From assembly GCA_937138625.1 (NCBI GenBank), contig CAKZPF010000006.1, forward strand, positions 248,001 to 312,000: 64,000 nucleotides of DNA, read 5' to 3'. Source of the stretch: an uncultured Caulobacteraceae bacterium. GTDB lineage: Bacteria; Pseudomonadota; Alphaproteobacteria; Caulobacterales; Caulobacteraceae. The position numbers and the translations under genes were made by a program. Shown here piece by piece: positions 7,397 to 14,178 of this stretch. Each line of letters starts with the position of its first letter. The first letter of the stretch is position 1. Under the pieces are notes generated by a model. That model saw nothing but the letters and a program-made list of their open reading frames with translations. It had not been told where the DNA came from and searched no databases.

Positions 7397-8113
7397 CTAT
7401 TCGCGCGCTGTGCCCAAAAACTGCAGCAAGAACATAAACAGGTTCAAGAAGTTGATATAGAGGCTGAGCGCCCCCAAAATCGAGGTCCGCGCCGCCATGG
7501 TCGCATCCCCGGCCACTTGGTAATAGGTGTGCTTGATGCGCTGGGTGTCAAAGGCGGTCAGGCCGGCAAAGATCAGCACGCCAATAACGTTAACGGCAAA
7601 CGCCAGTGCCGAGGACTGAAAGAACAGATTGGCCAAGCTGGCGATAATCAGCCCAATCACACCCATAATCAGGAAGGTGCCCATGGGGCTAAGGTCGCGT
7701 TTGGTGGTGTAGCCATACAAGCTGAGGCCGCCAAAGGCCGCCGCTGTGATGAAAAACACCTTCAGGACCGAAACGGCGGTAAAGGCCAAGAAAATCCAAC
7801 TGATGGACAGCCCCATCACCGCCGAGAAGGCATAAAAGGTCCAGCGGGCGGCGCTGGGCGACATGCTCATGATTTTCATGCTGAAGGCGAAAACGAACAC
7901 CAGCGGGGCAAACATCACCACCCATTTCAGGGGTGTGGTGAAAATGGCCTGCATCAAGGCCGGTGAGCTGGCGGCAAACAGCGCCACCAGGCCAGAAATC
8001 AGCATGGCGATGGCCATGTGATTGTAAACGCCCAGCATATAGCTGCGCAGACCTTGGTCTATGCTCATGTCCGTGGTGCCAACCCGGGCCTGAGCGCGAT
8101 GGAACTCTTGCAT
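7397..8113 (-). CDS. BAX inhibitor-1 (YbhL/YccA) family membrane protein
   Basis: A 238-residue protein with about seven hydrophobic helices after a polar N-terminus (MQEFHRAQARVGTTDMSIDQ). The region FDTQRIKHTYYQVAGD near the C-terminus is the family's conserved Asp-Thr-Gln segment, associated in bacterial homologues with pH-dependent calcium leak. It acts in the inner membrane. The start at 8113 is set by GGAGGAA just upstream. A promoter fits at 8147-8176 (TTGCAA, 18 bases, TATAGT). A terminator follows. Its possible calcium link is notable given the many calcium-loop proteins around it, but that connection is only inference. Confidence 0.93.
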   Translation of the reverse strand: MQEFHRAQARVGTTDMSIDQGLRSYMLGVYNHMAIAMLISGLVALFAASSPALMQAIFTTPLKWVVMFAPLVFVFAFSMKIMSMSPSAARWTFYAFSAVMGLSISWIFLAFTAVSVLKVFFITAAAFGGLSLYGYTTKRDLSPMGTFLIMGVIGLIIASLANLFFQSSALAFAVNVIGVLIFAGLTAFDTQRIKHTYYQVAGDATMAARTSILGALSLYINFLNLFMFLLQFLGTARE

Positions 8114-8146
8114 TCGTTTCCTCCGATGATGTGCGAGATTTCTCCC

Positions 8147-8176
8147 ACTATATGGGTGGGATATTGGCCTTTGCAA
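8147..8176 (-). promoter_or_regulatory. Promoter of the BAX-inhibitor-like gene
   Basis: Minus strand: TTGCAA at 8171-8176, 18-base spacer, TATAGT at 8147-8152. The predicted start lies about 30 bases before the ATG and leaves room for the GGAGGAA ribosome binding site. Confidence 0.55.
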
Positions 8177-8286
8177 GGGGGAACGGCGTGGAATCCGATG
8201 ATCCCGGCCCCGGTTCCGTCCTCAGTGCAGCCCAAAAGCGCAAATACGATCGCCAATGGCCTTCATATCAAATAAGGAAAAAGATC

Positions 8287-8315
8287 TTAACAAAGGATTG
8301 ATCCCATGCTATAGG
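8287..8315 (+). promoter_or_regulatory. Promoter of the 8392-9198 gene
   Basis: TTAACA (8287-8292), exactly 17 bases, TATAGG (8310-8315). A similar pair (TTAAGT, 17 bases, TATAGG) precedes the gene at 9802. Confidence 0.6.
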
Positions 8316-8323
8316 GTCACAAG

Positions 8324-8339
8324 ATGACAAACTTGTCAT
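8324..8339 (+). promoter_or_regulatory. Operator-like palindrome ATGACAA-AC-TTGTCAT
   Basis: A perfect 7-bp inverted repeat with a two-base centre lies just after the predicted transcription start of the 8392 gene. That is a classic place for a repressor site. The cognate regulator is not apparent in the window. Confidence 0.5.
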
Positions 8340-8391
8340 GTGTTCTGCGTGTATCTGTGGTTTGAAATCTATTGGTTCCCAGGAGGTCAAA

Positions 8392-9198
8392 ATGCCCATT
8401 CCCCCCGTCACCCCCGCGCCGCAAAAGGTGCCCGACATCACCCAACAGGACTTTGCCAACCGATTGCTGAAACCCACGGGTGATGGCAACCGAAAACTTG
8501 GCCTGGGCAATTTGGTCAGCAACCGGCCCGAGCAACGCGACCTGACCAATGATGGCGTGGCGGAATGGATATACAGCTTTTCTTCCGGGCAAAAGCTGAT
8601 CGTCGTCAGCAATATGAACGCATGGGGCGTCACGGGCACCCGGCAAGAGCCGATCACCAAGAAGGAGATCGTGGACTATAAGCCCACACGAGAGTGGATC
8701 TCGACGGGCACCGAGCCGGTTTACGAGACCCACACGCCTGACACCTGCCCCGAGAAGGAGCGGTTGCTGGAGGCTTATAATAGGGCTAGAGACCGGGCGA
8801 AGATTTATGTTGATGACAATGGAAATTTACAAGGTAGTATATTTGAAGTGAATCAAGCCCAAAAGGCCTACGAAAATTACACCTGCCCAACGACCAGAAC
8901 CAAGGTGGACGAAAAAGAAACCGGATATTGGGATGAGGGCGAAGAGCCCATTTACAAAGAGGTCCCCACCGGCCGCACCCGCACGGTGGATGTCTATGGC
9001 TATATGGCCGATTTCGGCAATCTGGATGGCGACCCCAAAACGCCCGAGACCTGGATCGCCAATATCGTCTGGGGCGATGATCCGGCCACCCGTAACATTG
9101 AAAACGAAGTTCGCCGGGCCGTGGTGGTCGTGGGCAATCCGCCGCCAAAACGCGTCGATCAAGACCCCGCCCCCATCATCCTGGACGACAAAAACTAG
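8392..9198 (+). CDS. Hypothetical protein with calcium-loop and two-cysteine hairpin modules, paralogue of 12189-13025
   Basis: A 268-residue protein without signal peptide or membrane segment. It aligns along its whole length with the product at 12189-13025: both start M-x-IPPVT, share DGxAxxIYSFSSG (residues about 54-66 here), a Cys-helix-NG-helix-Cys hairpin (Cys119 to Cys165 here), repeated Thr-Gly-Thr-Arg/Glu strands, a Asp-Gly-Asp loop (FGNLDGDPKTPET) and a Pro-rich tail. LTNDGVAEW resembles FG-GAP or dockerin-type calcium loops. Ribosome binding site AGGAGGT. Own promoter and an operator-like palindrome upstream. No known family recognised. It may be structural or secreted by a leaderless route; neither is shown. 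Confidence 0.8.
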   Translation: MPIPPVTPAPQKVPDITQQDFANRLLKPTGDGNRKLGLGNLVSNRPEQRDLTNDGVAEWIYSFSSGQKLIVVSNMNAWGVTGTRQEPITKKEIVDYKPTREWISTGTEPVYETHTPDTCPEKERLLEAYNRARDRAKIYVDDNGNLQGSIFEVNQAQKAYENYTCPTTRTKVDEKETGYWDEGEEPIYKEVPTGRTRTVDVYGYMADFGNLDGDPKTPETWIANIVWGDDPATRNIENEVRRAVVVVGNPPPKRVDQDPAPIILDDKN

Positions 9199-9229
9199 AC
9201 AGCAAAGCCTGCGAGCCACCCCATAAAGC

Positions 9230-9264
9230 CCTCTCCCATAGGGAGAGGGTTGGGTGAGGGGGGG
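9230..9264. repeat. Half copy of the two-hairpin repeat
   Basis: Contains CCCTCTCCC-ATA-GGGAGAGGG followed by TTGGGTGAGGGG, the right half of the longer repeat found at 9293-9400, 11054-11146 and 11509-11633. Confidence 0.85.
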
Positions 9265-9292
9265 CGCTTAGGCTGGAACGCCAAGGGTGTTG

Positions 9293-9400
9293 CCCCTCAT
9301 CCGGCTCGTGCCTCGCCACCTTCTCCCTATGGGAGAAGGAAAAATCTGAGGGCCCACTGCATAATAGCCCTCTCCCGTGGGGAGAGGGTTGGGTGAGGGG
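9293..9400. repeat. Two-hairpin dispersed repeat, copy 2
   Basis: Begins CCCCTCATCC, holds hairpin CCTTCTCCC-TAT-GGGAGAAGG, a spacer with CCCACTGCATAATAG, hairpin CCCTCTCCC-GTG-GGGAGAGGG and ends TTGGGTGAGGGG. The outer ends are inverted relative to each other. A 14-base segment rich in CTCG is inserted in the left end compared with copies 3 and 4. Confidence 0.9.
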
Positions 9401-9496
9401 TTTTGATGTTCCCGTCTGTATGGCAACGGGGCCCAAACCACCCCCGTTCATCCCGGGCGTGACCCGGGATCCATAGGGCGGCGCGGCTGGGTATGG
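9367..9496. repeat. About 130-bp duplicated segment, copy A
   Basis: Nearly identical to 11600-11732. It joins the right half of the two-hairpin repeat to a second module containing GTATGGCAACGGGG and the palindrome TCCCGGG-CGTGA-CCCGGGA, ending in GGCGGCGCGGCTGGG. Confidence 0.9.
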
Positions 9497-9669
9497 CTTG
9501 GGGCCAAGTTTGCTCATGGGTTACCCTTGGATCCTCTCCCCTTGGATCCCCTCACCTTGATCCTCTCCCCAAGGGAGAGGAAAGAGGGAGAGGAAAGACG
9601 ACTCCCTTCCGGTCGCGTGATCGGGTGGGGCGCACCCAGGGGGCGAAATGTGACGCCAGTGTCTTGGGC

Positions 9670-9720
9670 TTGACATATAGGTAAAAATGTCTTAAGTTCA
9701 GCCCAAATTTGTGCTATAGG
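9670..9720 (+). promoter_or_regulatory. Promoter region of the 9802 gene
   Basis: Two overlapping candidates: TTGACA at 9670-9675 with a TAAGTT 17 bases on, and TTAAGT at 9692-9697 with TATAGG at 9715-9720 (17 bases). The second matches the promoter of the 8392 gene. Downstream, GGCCTGC...GCAGGCC (9722-9749 region) and GGCC-AAAA-GGCC can fold in the leader just before the GGAGG site. Confidence 0.45.
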
Positions 9721-9801
9721 GCCTGCAGACTGCATTTCACGCAGGCCGAACATAACGGTTGAAACGACAACATTCAGGCCAAAAGGCCGGAGGTAGACAT
9801 T

Positions 9802-10941
9802 ATGGGATTTTTTGGTTTCGTAAATAATCTATTTGGCTTTCGCGATGGGTTTAATAATATTCGCCTTGGAGATATTGCCAATGTGCCGCAGAATTTCCGA
9901 AATAATGTCAATACAATTGTTCAAAGCAATGCGGCTAATATTCGCGGGGACGTATACCCAATTAGCCAAGAGCAACTCACGGCTGCGGGTATCACCACGC
10001 CTGTGAATCAGGTGTTTACTCGTGTAGGCTTGAACTCAACAAGTTTTATAGTGAACCAAGATATCACAATCAATGACACGAGTTCTAATCCGCCCAGAAC
10101 CACACAATTGAGTGCTGGTGAGGTCATTAGCATGTATCAGGGAGATTTTGGGCCTGATACAACACATCCTCAGTGGACGGGGGGGATATTCGGCCAATAT
10201 AACCCGAGTCAAGCATGGCGATTTTACGGGTTTGATCTAAATGGGGACATTGATTTTAATAGTTTTGCTGGCCTCGATCCCTCTTTCAGTGACGAATACG
10301 GACGCGTTTGGGTAAGGTATGATCGCACCCACAATACGCTTTCCCAAATCAGTAACACTTCACAATTTGACCAAGCCAATGCTCATAGATTGCCAATTGG
10401 TTTAAATCGCGCGGCTGGCGATTATGTATATGCGACCGGTGATGGGCAATGGACTTTGATCAGAAAAACCTATATGGGTTTAGACAATATTAATTCTGCA
10501 GGTCGTCACCCGGTGACGGGTCAGCAGCTCAATAACCCCTATTTCAACCAACAGTTTGGCTATAATCAGTATAACCAATCCTGGCCTGGTGCATTTAACC
10601 AATTCACACCCGGCGGCTTTGATCCCCGTTTATACTATGATCCCATAAATAACCCCTTTGAGTGGCAACACAGCATTGGCAATATGGCTAATGCTTATAA
10701 TACGACGCCAGAAACGAGTTTTTTACGTGTGGTGCCCCAGAATGATGTCACCGGCGATTTGGCGCTGCTGCGGGATTATCTGCGCCAGGGGTATACGTAT
10801 CGCGACGGTTTCCTGAATGGCTATGGCGCTTGGAGCGTGGACTATACGTTCCAAGAGGGCACCCCGCCCCAGCCGGTGACCAAGACCATCACCGATGCTT
10901 ATCTGAACCAACAGGGCGAACTGATCGTCGAGTATGCCTAA
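9802..10941 (+). CDS. Asn/Gln/Phe-rich hypothetical protein of unusual composition
   Basis: A 379-residue protein with a good ribosome binding site (GGAGG) and no signal peptide. I recognise no family. The first 310 or so residues are rich in Asn, Gln, Phe and Tyr and written in AT-rich codons quite unlike the neighbours; from about base 10740 the remaining 65 codons switch to the GC-rich usage of the host. One loop, FDLNGDIDFNSF (around residues 144-155), resembles a calcium-binding EF-hand-like loop. The C-terminal part contains short repeats of aromatic and polar residues that suggest beta structure. It could be a recently acquired surface or matrix protein, but this is inference. Confidence 0.75.
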   Translation: MGFFGFVNNLFGFRDGFNNIRLGDIANVPQNFRNNVNTIVQSNAANIRGDVYPISQEQLTAAGITTPVNQVFTRVGLNSTSFIVNQDITINDTSSNPPRTTQLSAGEVISMYQGDFGPDTTHPQWTGGIFGQYNPSQAWRFYGFDLNGDIDFNSFAGLDPSFSDEYGRVWVRYDRTHNTLSQISNTSQFDQANAHRLPIGLNRAAGDYVYATGDGQWTLIRKTYMGLDNINSAGRHPVTGQQLNNPYFNQQFGYNQYNQSWPGAFNQFTPGGFDPRLYYDPINNPFEWQHSIGNMANAYNTTPETSFLRVVPQNDVTGDLALLRDYLRQGYTYRDGFLNGYGAWSVDYTFQEGTPPQPVTKTITDAYLNQQGELIVEYA

Positions 10942-11053
10942 GGCTTGAGGGGCTGCGGCCCCTTGGCCCTGTGCCTAGGATCGATCAAAAGGTTCGGGAG
11001 AAGGGCTTGAGGCCTTTTGTCCGCCTTGTCATTTTATTCTGCGACCTGTGTCT

Positions 11054-11146
11054 CCCCTCATCCTAACCTTCTCCCTGTGGGAGAAGGAATATCTGTGGCC
11101 CACTGCATAATAGCCCTCTCCCCCTGGGAGAGGGTTGGGTGAGGGG
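11054..11146. repeat. Two-hairpin dispersed repeat, copy 3 (left of DUF559 gene)
   Basis: CCCCTCATCCTAACC, then hairpin CTTCTCCC-TGT-GGGAGAAG, spacer GAATATCTGTGGCCCACTGC, then hairpin CCCTCTCCC-CCT-GGGAGAGGG and GTTGGGTGAGGGG. The two outer ends are near-complementary, so the whole 93-base unit can also form one long hairpin. It ends 16 bases before the DUF559 start codon. Confidence 0.92.
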
Positions 11147-11162
11147 GTATAACGAGACGAGT

Positions 11163-11507
11163 ATGCCCATGAAAACAAAAACGCAGCTGGCCCGCAAACT
11201 TCGTCGTCACCAAACGGATTGCGAACAGGTATTGTGGCGCGCCATCAGAAATCGCCAACTCTGTGGCCACAAATTTCGCCGTCAAGTTCCCATTGATCGC
11301 TTTATCGTTGATTTTGTGTGTCAGGAAAAAAGGCTGATCATTGAACTGGATGGCGGCCAACACACAACAACGCCCGAAGCCGATGCGGACCGCACACGTG
11401 TGCTGGAGGGGTGTGGGTATATCGTGCTACGGTTCTGGAATGCGGATATTCTGGGGAACTTACAGGGTGTGCTGGAAACCATAGCGGAGCAATTGCAACG
11501 GGTTTGA
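11163..11507 (+). CDS. DUF559 (Vsr-like PD-(D/E)xK) endonuclease-domain protein
   Basis: A 114-residue protein made almost entirely of the DUF559 domain, a relative of very-short-patch-repair endonucleases. The expected active-site pattern is present: Asp50 in RFIVDFVC and ExD at Glu61/Asp63 in IELDGGQH. The basic N-terminus (ARKLRRHQTDCEQVLWRAIR) is typical. ATG 11163 or 11169 could start translation; the ribosome binding site (GAGACGAG) is weak. Copies of the two-hairpin repeat lie 16 bases before the gene and one base after its stop, so gene and repeats look like one unit. Substrate is unknown; mobility of the repeat is a hypothesis. Confidence 0.88.
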   Translation: MPMKTKTQLARKLRRHQTDCEQVLWRAIRNRQLCGHKFRRQVPIDRFIVDFVCQEKRLIIELDGGQHTTTPEADADRTRVLEGCGYIVLRFWNADILGNLQGVLETIAEQLQRV

Positions 11508-11508
11508 T

Positions 11509-11633
11509 CCCCTCATCCTAACCTTCTCCCCATGGGAGAAGGAATATCTGTGATCCACCCTATATAGCCCTCTCCCGTTGGGGTGAGATATGTAAACTAG
11601 CCCTCTCCCCCTGGGAGAGGGTTGGGTGAGGGG
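11509..11633. repeat. Two-hairpin dispersed repeat, copy 4 (right of DUF559 gene)
   Basis: Starts one base after the DUF559 stop codon with CCCCTCATCCTAACC and hairpin CTTCTCCC-CAT-GGGAGAAG. The right half is duplicated: a degenerate CCCTCTCCCGTTGGGGTGAG (about 11568-11587) precedes a full CCCTCTCCC-CCT-GGGAGAGGG and TTGGGTGAGGGG. Confidence 0.92.
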
Positions 11634-11732
11634 TTTTGATGTTCCCGCCTGTATGGCAACGGGGGCCAAACCATTCCCGTTCATCCCGGGCGTGACCCGG
11701 GATCTATGGGGCGGCGCGGCTGGGCAATATGG
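11600..11732. repeat. About 130-bp duplicated segment, copy B
   Basis: Matches 9367-9496 with about a dozen differences. It includes the TCCCGGG-CGTGA-CCCGGGA palindrome. A separate hairpin, ACCCCAGC-TTGC-GCTGGGGT (about 11770-11789), follows before the next gene. Confidence 0.88.
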
Positions 11733-11801
11733 CCTGATGCCACAAAGCCTGAACCCAACGGCTGCATGGACCCCAGCTTGCGCTGGGGTGAGCGGAGGGG
11801 G

Positions 11802-12173
11802 CTATAGACCGTTCTCGAGGCGGTACTCATACAGATCCATGCGCATTTGCTTTTTTTCTTCTTCCTCTTTCTTTTTGGCGGCGGCCTTTTCTGCTGGGGT
11901 CAGTTCGCGGGGCGCTGGCGCCGCTGCCCGTTGCCGATCACAGTCATCTTCCTTGGCCTCGATTTGCTTGGTCAGCCGATCATAGGCCTGTTGATCAAGA
12001 ATAATTGGGCGTACGAAACGACCATTAGGGCCGATGTCAGGCTCTGAAACATACTTCTCCCGTTCTTTACGCAGTTTTTTGGCCTCGTCGCAGGGGTCGG
12101 CCGTCATCAGATGACCGCCAAAGGCCTCGTGGTCTGTGATCGCCGTCTCGTTGGGTGTGGTGGTGATTTTCAT
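11802..12173 (-). CDS. Small two-cysteine hairpin protein
   Basis: A 123-residue protein of no family known to me, without signal peptide. Cys28 (in ADPCDEAKKLR) and Cys78 bracket a helix, a loop with IGPNGRF, and a second helix DQQAYDRLTKQIE. That second helix aligns with DQDEYDTLTDEI of the 13232-13570 product, and the N-terminus aligns with the 6780-7202 product. A charged Ala/Lys/Glu coiled stretch (about residues 85-110) and a MDLYEYR tail follow. The ATG has GGAG upstream and lies 15 bases after the stop of 12189-13025, so the two genes form an operon. The neighbour carries a diverged version of the same hairpin. Confidence 0.78.
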   Translation of the reverse strand: MKITTTPNETAITDHEAFGGHLMTADPCDEAKKLRKEREKYVSEPDIGPNGRFVRPIILDQQAYDRLTKQIEAKEDDCDRQRAAAPAPRELTPAEKAAAKKKEEEEKKQMRMDLYEYRLENGL

Positions 12174-12188
12174 GACATTTGCTCCGGG

Positions 12189-13025
12189 TTAGTTCTGTTT
12201 GAACAGATCCAAATAATCTTTTTCTTGCTCTTTGGGTTTTGGTGGCGGCGGCGGTGGTGGAGGGGGCGGTGCATCCTCGAGCACCACCGTCATTCTGCTG
12301 ACGGCATAGGTTTCAATATCAAAGGTGTCCGGGTTGTCGCGCAGCGGGATGTGGCCAATGACCTGTTCACGGGTGTTGCCATCCCCATCAATATCGTTCC
12401 AATTGGCGACAGGTTTCATAATGGGTACGGTTTTTGTGCCGATGTATTCCCGTTTGTAATCAATGATATTGTCATAGTCTAAGACCTGTTTGCAGTCACT
12501 GTAATCCGTGACGGTGCGGGTGCCGGTTTTGCTGACGGTTTTGCAGCCCGCGGCAACAATGGCCTCTAGTTCATTCTTTCGATTCATATCGGGTCCAGGT
12601 GCCTCTACACCATTAATGATGACCGGTTTGCCACTAAACTGCCAATTGCCGTTTTTTAACTCGTCTTTCGCGGCATCCCTCTCGGTGCAGTCCTGTTCTG
12701 TATAGCTGTAGCTTTCTTGTTTCGTGCCATACTCGATTTTGGTGCCATAGACCGGGGTTTCTTTGTATTGTTCCTCATCGCGTGTGCCGGTCTGGACTTC
12801 CTCGCCATAATTGGTGATCAGAAACACCGTTTTGCCACTGCTGAAGCTATAGATCAGGTCCGCCTGGCCATCGTTGCTGATGTCTTGCTGACGCGGCGCG
12901 CTGGCATAACCAAGGCCATATTGTTTGTTGATTTTCCCGCGGGGGTTCAGGACTTGGTCTTGAAATTCCTTTGGGGTCAGACTGGGATTACCAGCTGCGG
13001 TGACGGTAACGGGTGGTATGCTCAT
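12189..13025 (-). CDS. Hypothetical protein with calcium-loop and two-cysteine hairpin modules, paralogue of 8392-9198
   Basis: A 278-residue protein. It shares with the 8392-9198 product the MxIPPVT start, the DISNDGQADLIYSFSSG segment (residues about 48-64), a Cys113-to-Cys161 hairpin with a NG-containing loop, Thr-Gly-Thr-Arg/Lys repeats, and a second calcium-loop candidate WNDIDGDGNTRE (about residues 207-218). It ends in a run of ten or so prolines and a charged DYLDLFKQN tail. No signal peptide. Ribosome binding site AAGGGGG before ATG 13025. First gene of a two-gene operon with 11802-12173. The poly-proline stretch could act as a rigid linker. Function unknown. Confidence 0.8.
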   Translation of the reverse strand: MSIPPVTVTAAGNPSLTPKEFQDQVLNPRGKINKQYGLGYASAPRQQDISNDGQADLIYSFSSGKTVFLITNYGEEVQTGTRDEEQYKETPVYGTKIEYGTKQESYSYTEQDCTERDAAKDELKNGNWQFSGKPVIINGVEAPGPDMNRKNELEAIVAAGCKTVSKTGTRTVTDYSDCKQVLDYDNIIDYKREYIGTKTVPIMKPVANWNDIDGDGNTREQVIGHIPLRDNPDTFDIETYAVSRMTVVLEDAPPPPPPPPPPKPKEQEKDYLDLFKQN

Positions 13026-13231
13026 GATGGCCCCCTTTCAGATATCATTTGCCAATCTGAGAAATAGGATTAATTCCCGCTAACCAAGATGGCAAGTCAC
13101 AGTTTTTTGACGCACTAAGGGGGCTTAACGCCCATATGGAAAAATAATTTCTGTTTTTTGACGTTTTTTCTTGATTTTTCGGTCAGGGTTTTCTTAGATG
13201 CAGGGGTCATCCAAAAACCGGGAGGAAAAAC

Positions 13232-13570
13232 ATGATTGGAAATATGACCACGGCCCCTATGGCCCCGCTGCCGTTTGACAAAACTTTCGAGGTCAATGGC
13301 GATGCATGTGAGGAAATGTTTGATAAAATTGACGAGCGGGACGCCCTGGTGGAAACTCGTACCCTCGAGCCCGGTGACCCATGTGACAGCTGCGAAGGGG
13401 GCTATGTCCCCGCGGGGCAATATCTGAAGGTTGAGGTCATCACCGACCAGGATGAGTATGACACCCTGACCGACGAAATCGCCGACCTGCGTAAAGCGTG
13501 CGAAAGCACACAAGAAGGCGAGTCCGATGGTCCCTTAGATGACCAAAGCTGGGATGGCCAGGACTGGTAA
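13232..13570 (+). CDS. Small acidic cysteine protein related to the two-cysteine hairpin family
   Basis: A 112-residue acidic protein starting with a strong ribosome binding site (GGGAGGAAAAAC). Cys26 and Cys90 frame two helices, and the second (VITDQDEYDTLTDEI) clearly resembles ILDQQAYDRLTKQI of 11802-12173. It differs by an extra CxxC (Cys51, Cys54, in DPCDSCEGGY) in the loop, which could bind a metal. The C-terminal 20 residues are nearly all acidic or polar. It is divergent from the 12189-13025 / 11802-12173 operon with 206 bases between, and followed by a terminator. Role unknown. Confidence 0.75.
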   Translation: MIGNMTTAPMAPLPFDKTFEVNGDACEEMFDKIDERDALVETRTLEPGDPCDSCEGGYVPAGQYLKVEVITDQDEYDTLTDEIADLRKACESTQEGESDGPLDDQSWDGQDW

Positions 13571-13607
13571 ATCCTAAGAGGTCCGAAGGCCCTCATCACA
13601 GATCAAG

Positions 13608-13645
13608 CGGCAGAGATGTGACCCCGTGTCAGCTCTGCCGTTTTT
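13608..13645 (+). terminator. Intrinsic terminator after the 13232-13570 gene
   Basis: CGGCAGAG / CTCTGCCG stem (13608-13615 and 13633-13640) with TTTTT after it. Confidence 0.85.
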
Positions 13646-13665
13646 ATATGATGTGATTTCAGAGG

Positions 13666-14169
13666 TTAAACCCCTGTCGAGCCAAAACCACCTGAGCCGC
13701 GGGCGGTTTCTGGCAGTTCGGCCACCGTTTGCAGGCGGGCCTGGACGACGGGCGCGATCACCATCTGCGCGATGCGGTCACCGCGCTTGATGACCACCGG
13801 ATCCTTGCCGGTGTTGACCAAAATCACCTTCACCTCGCCGCGATAATCGGCATCCACTGTGCCCGGCGCGTTCAGCACCGTCAGGCCTTGTTTCCAGGCC
13901 AAACCGGAACGGGGACGCACCTGGGCCTCGAAGCCATCAGGCAGGGCAATGGCCAGGCCTGTGGGCACCAGGGCCCGCTCGCGCGGTTTGATGGCGATGG
14001 GCAATTCATCTTCGCAGGCGGCGCGCAGATCCATACCCGCCGAGCCCGCGGTTTCATAAGACGGCAGCGGCAAATCTTGGTGGTGGGGCAGAAGTTTGAT
14101 TTGCACCGTGGGGCGCACTGTGGCCTTGGGCGTATCCAGGGGGTGGTCCAGGGTCAGGGTGTCGCTCAT
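13666..14169 (-). CDS. dut: Deoxyuridine 5'-triphosphate nucleotidohydrolase
   Basis: A 167-residue trimeric dUTPase that hydrolyses dUTP to dUMP and pyrophosphate, keeping uracil out of DNA and feeding dTMP synthesis. All five family motifs are present: [24 protein letters not shown] (catalytic Asp), RGDRIAQM and the C-terminal GSGGFGSTG. Start ATG 14169 has AGGAGG upstream; a TTG one codon earlier is in frame. It lies nine bases downstream of coaBC, a pairing common in proteobacteria, so the two are probably co-transcribed. Confidence 0.97.
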   Translation of the reverse strand: MSDTLTLDHPLDTPKATVRPTVQIKLLPHHQDLPLPSYETAGSAGMDLRAACEDELPIAIKPRERALVPTGLAIALPDGFEAQVRPRSGLAWKQGLTVLNAPGTVDADYRGEVKVILVNTGKDPVVIKRGDRIAQMVIAPVVQARLQTVAELPETARGSGGFGSTGV

Positions 14170-14178
14170 CAAATCCTC

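Larger units (their letters stand above)
9199..9801. other. Repeat-rich intergenic region
   Basis: 603 bases with no gene I can support. Most of it is palindromic repeat copies (9230-9264, 9293-9400), a second repeat module (9401-9496) and degenerate relatives (about 9534-9600). The final 130 bases hold promoter elements and hairpins for the 9802 gene. An open frame on the minus strand (9514-9753) translates repeats and is rejected. Confidence 0.8.

Noticed and set aside
9514-9753. 79-codon open frame in the repeat region
   Set aside because: Translates palindromic repeats and crosses the 9802 promoter; no protein features.
11139-11162. Earlier start of the DUF559 protein
   Set aside because: It lies within the end of the repeat copy and adds nothing conserved.
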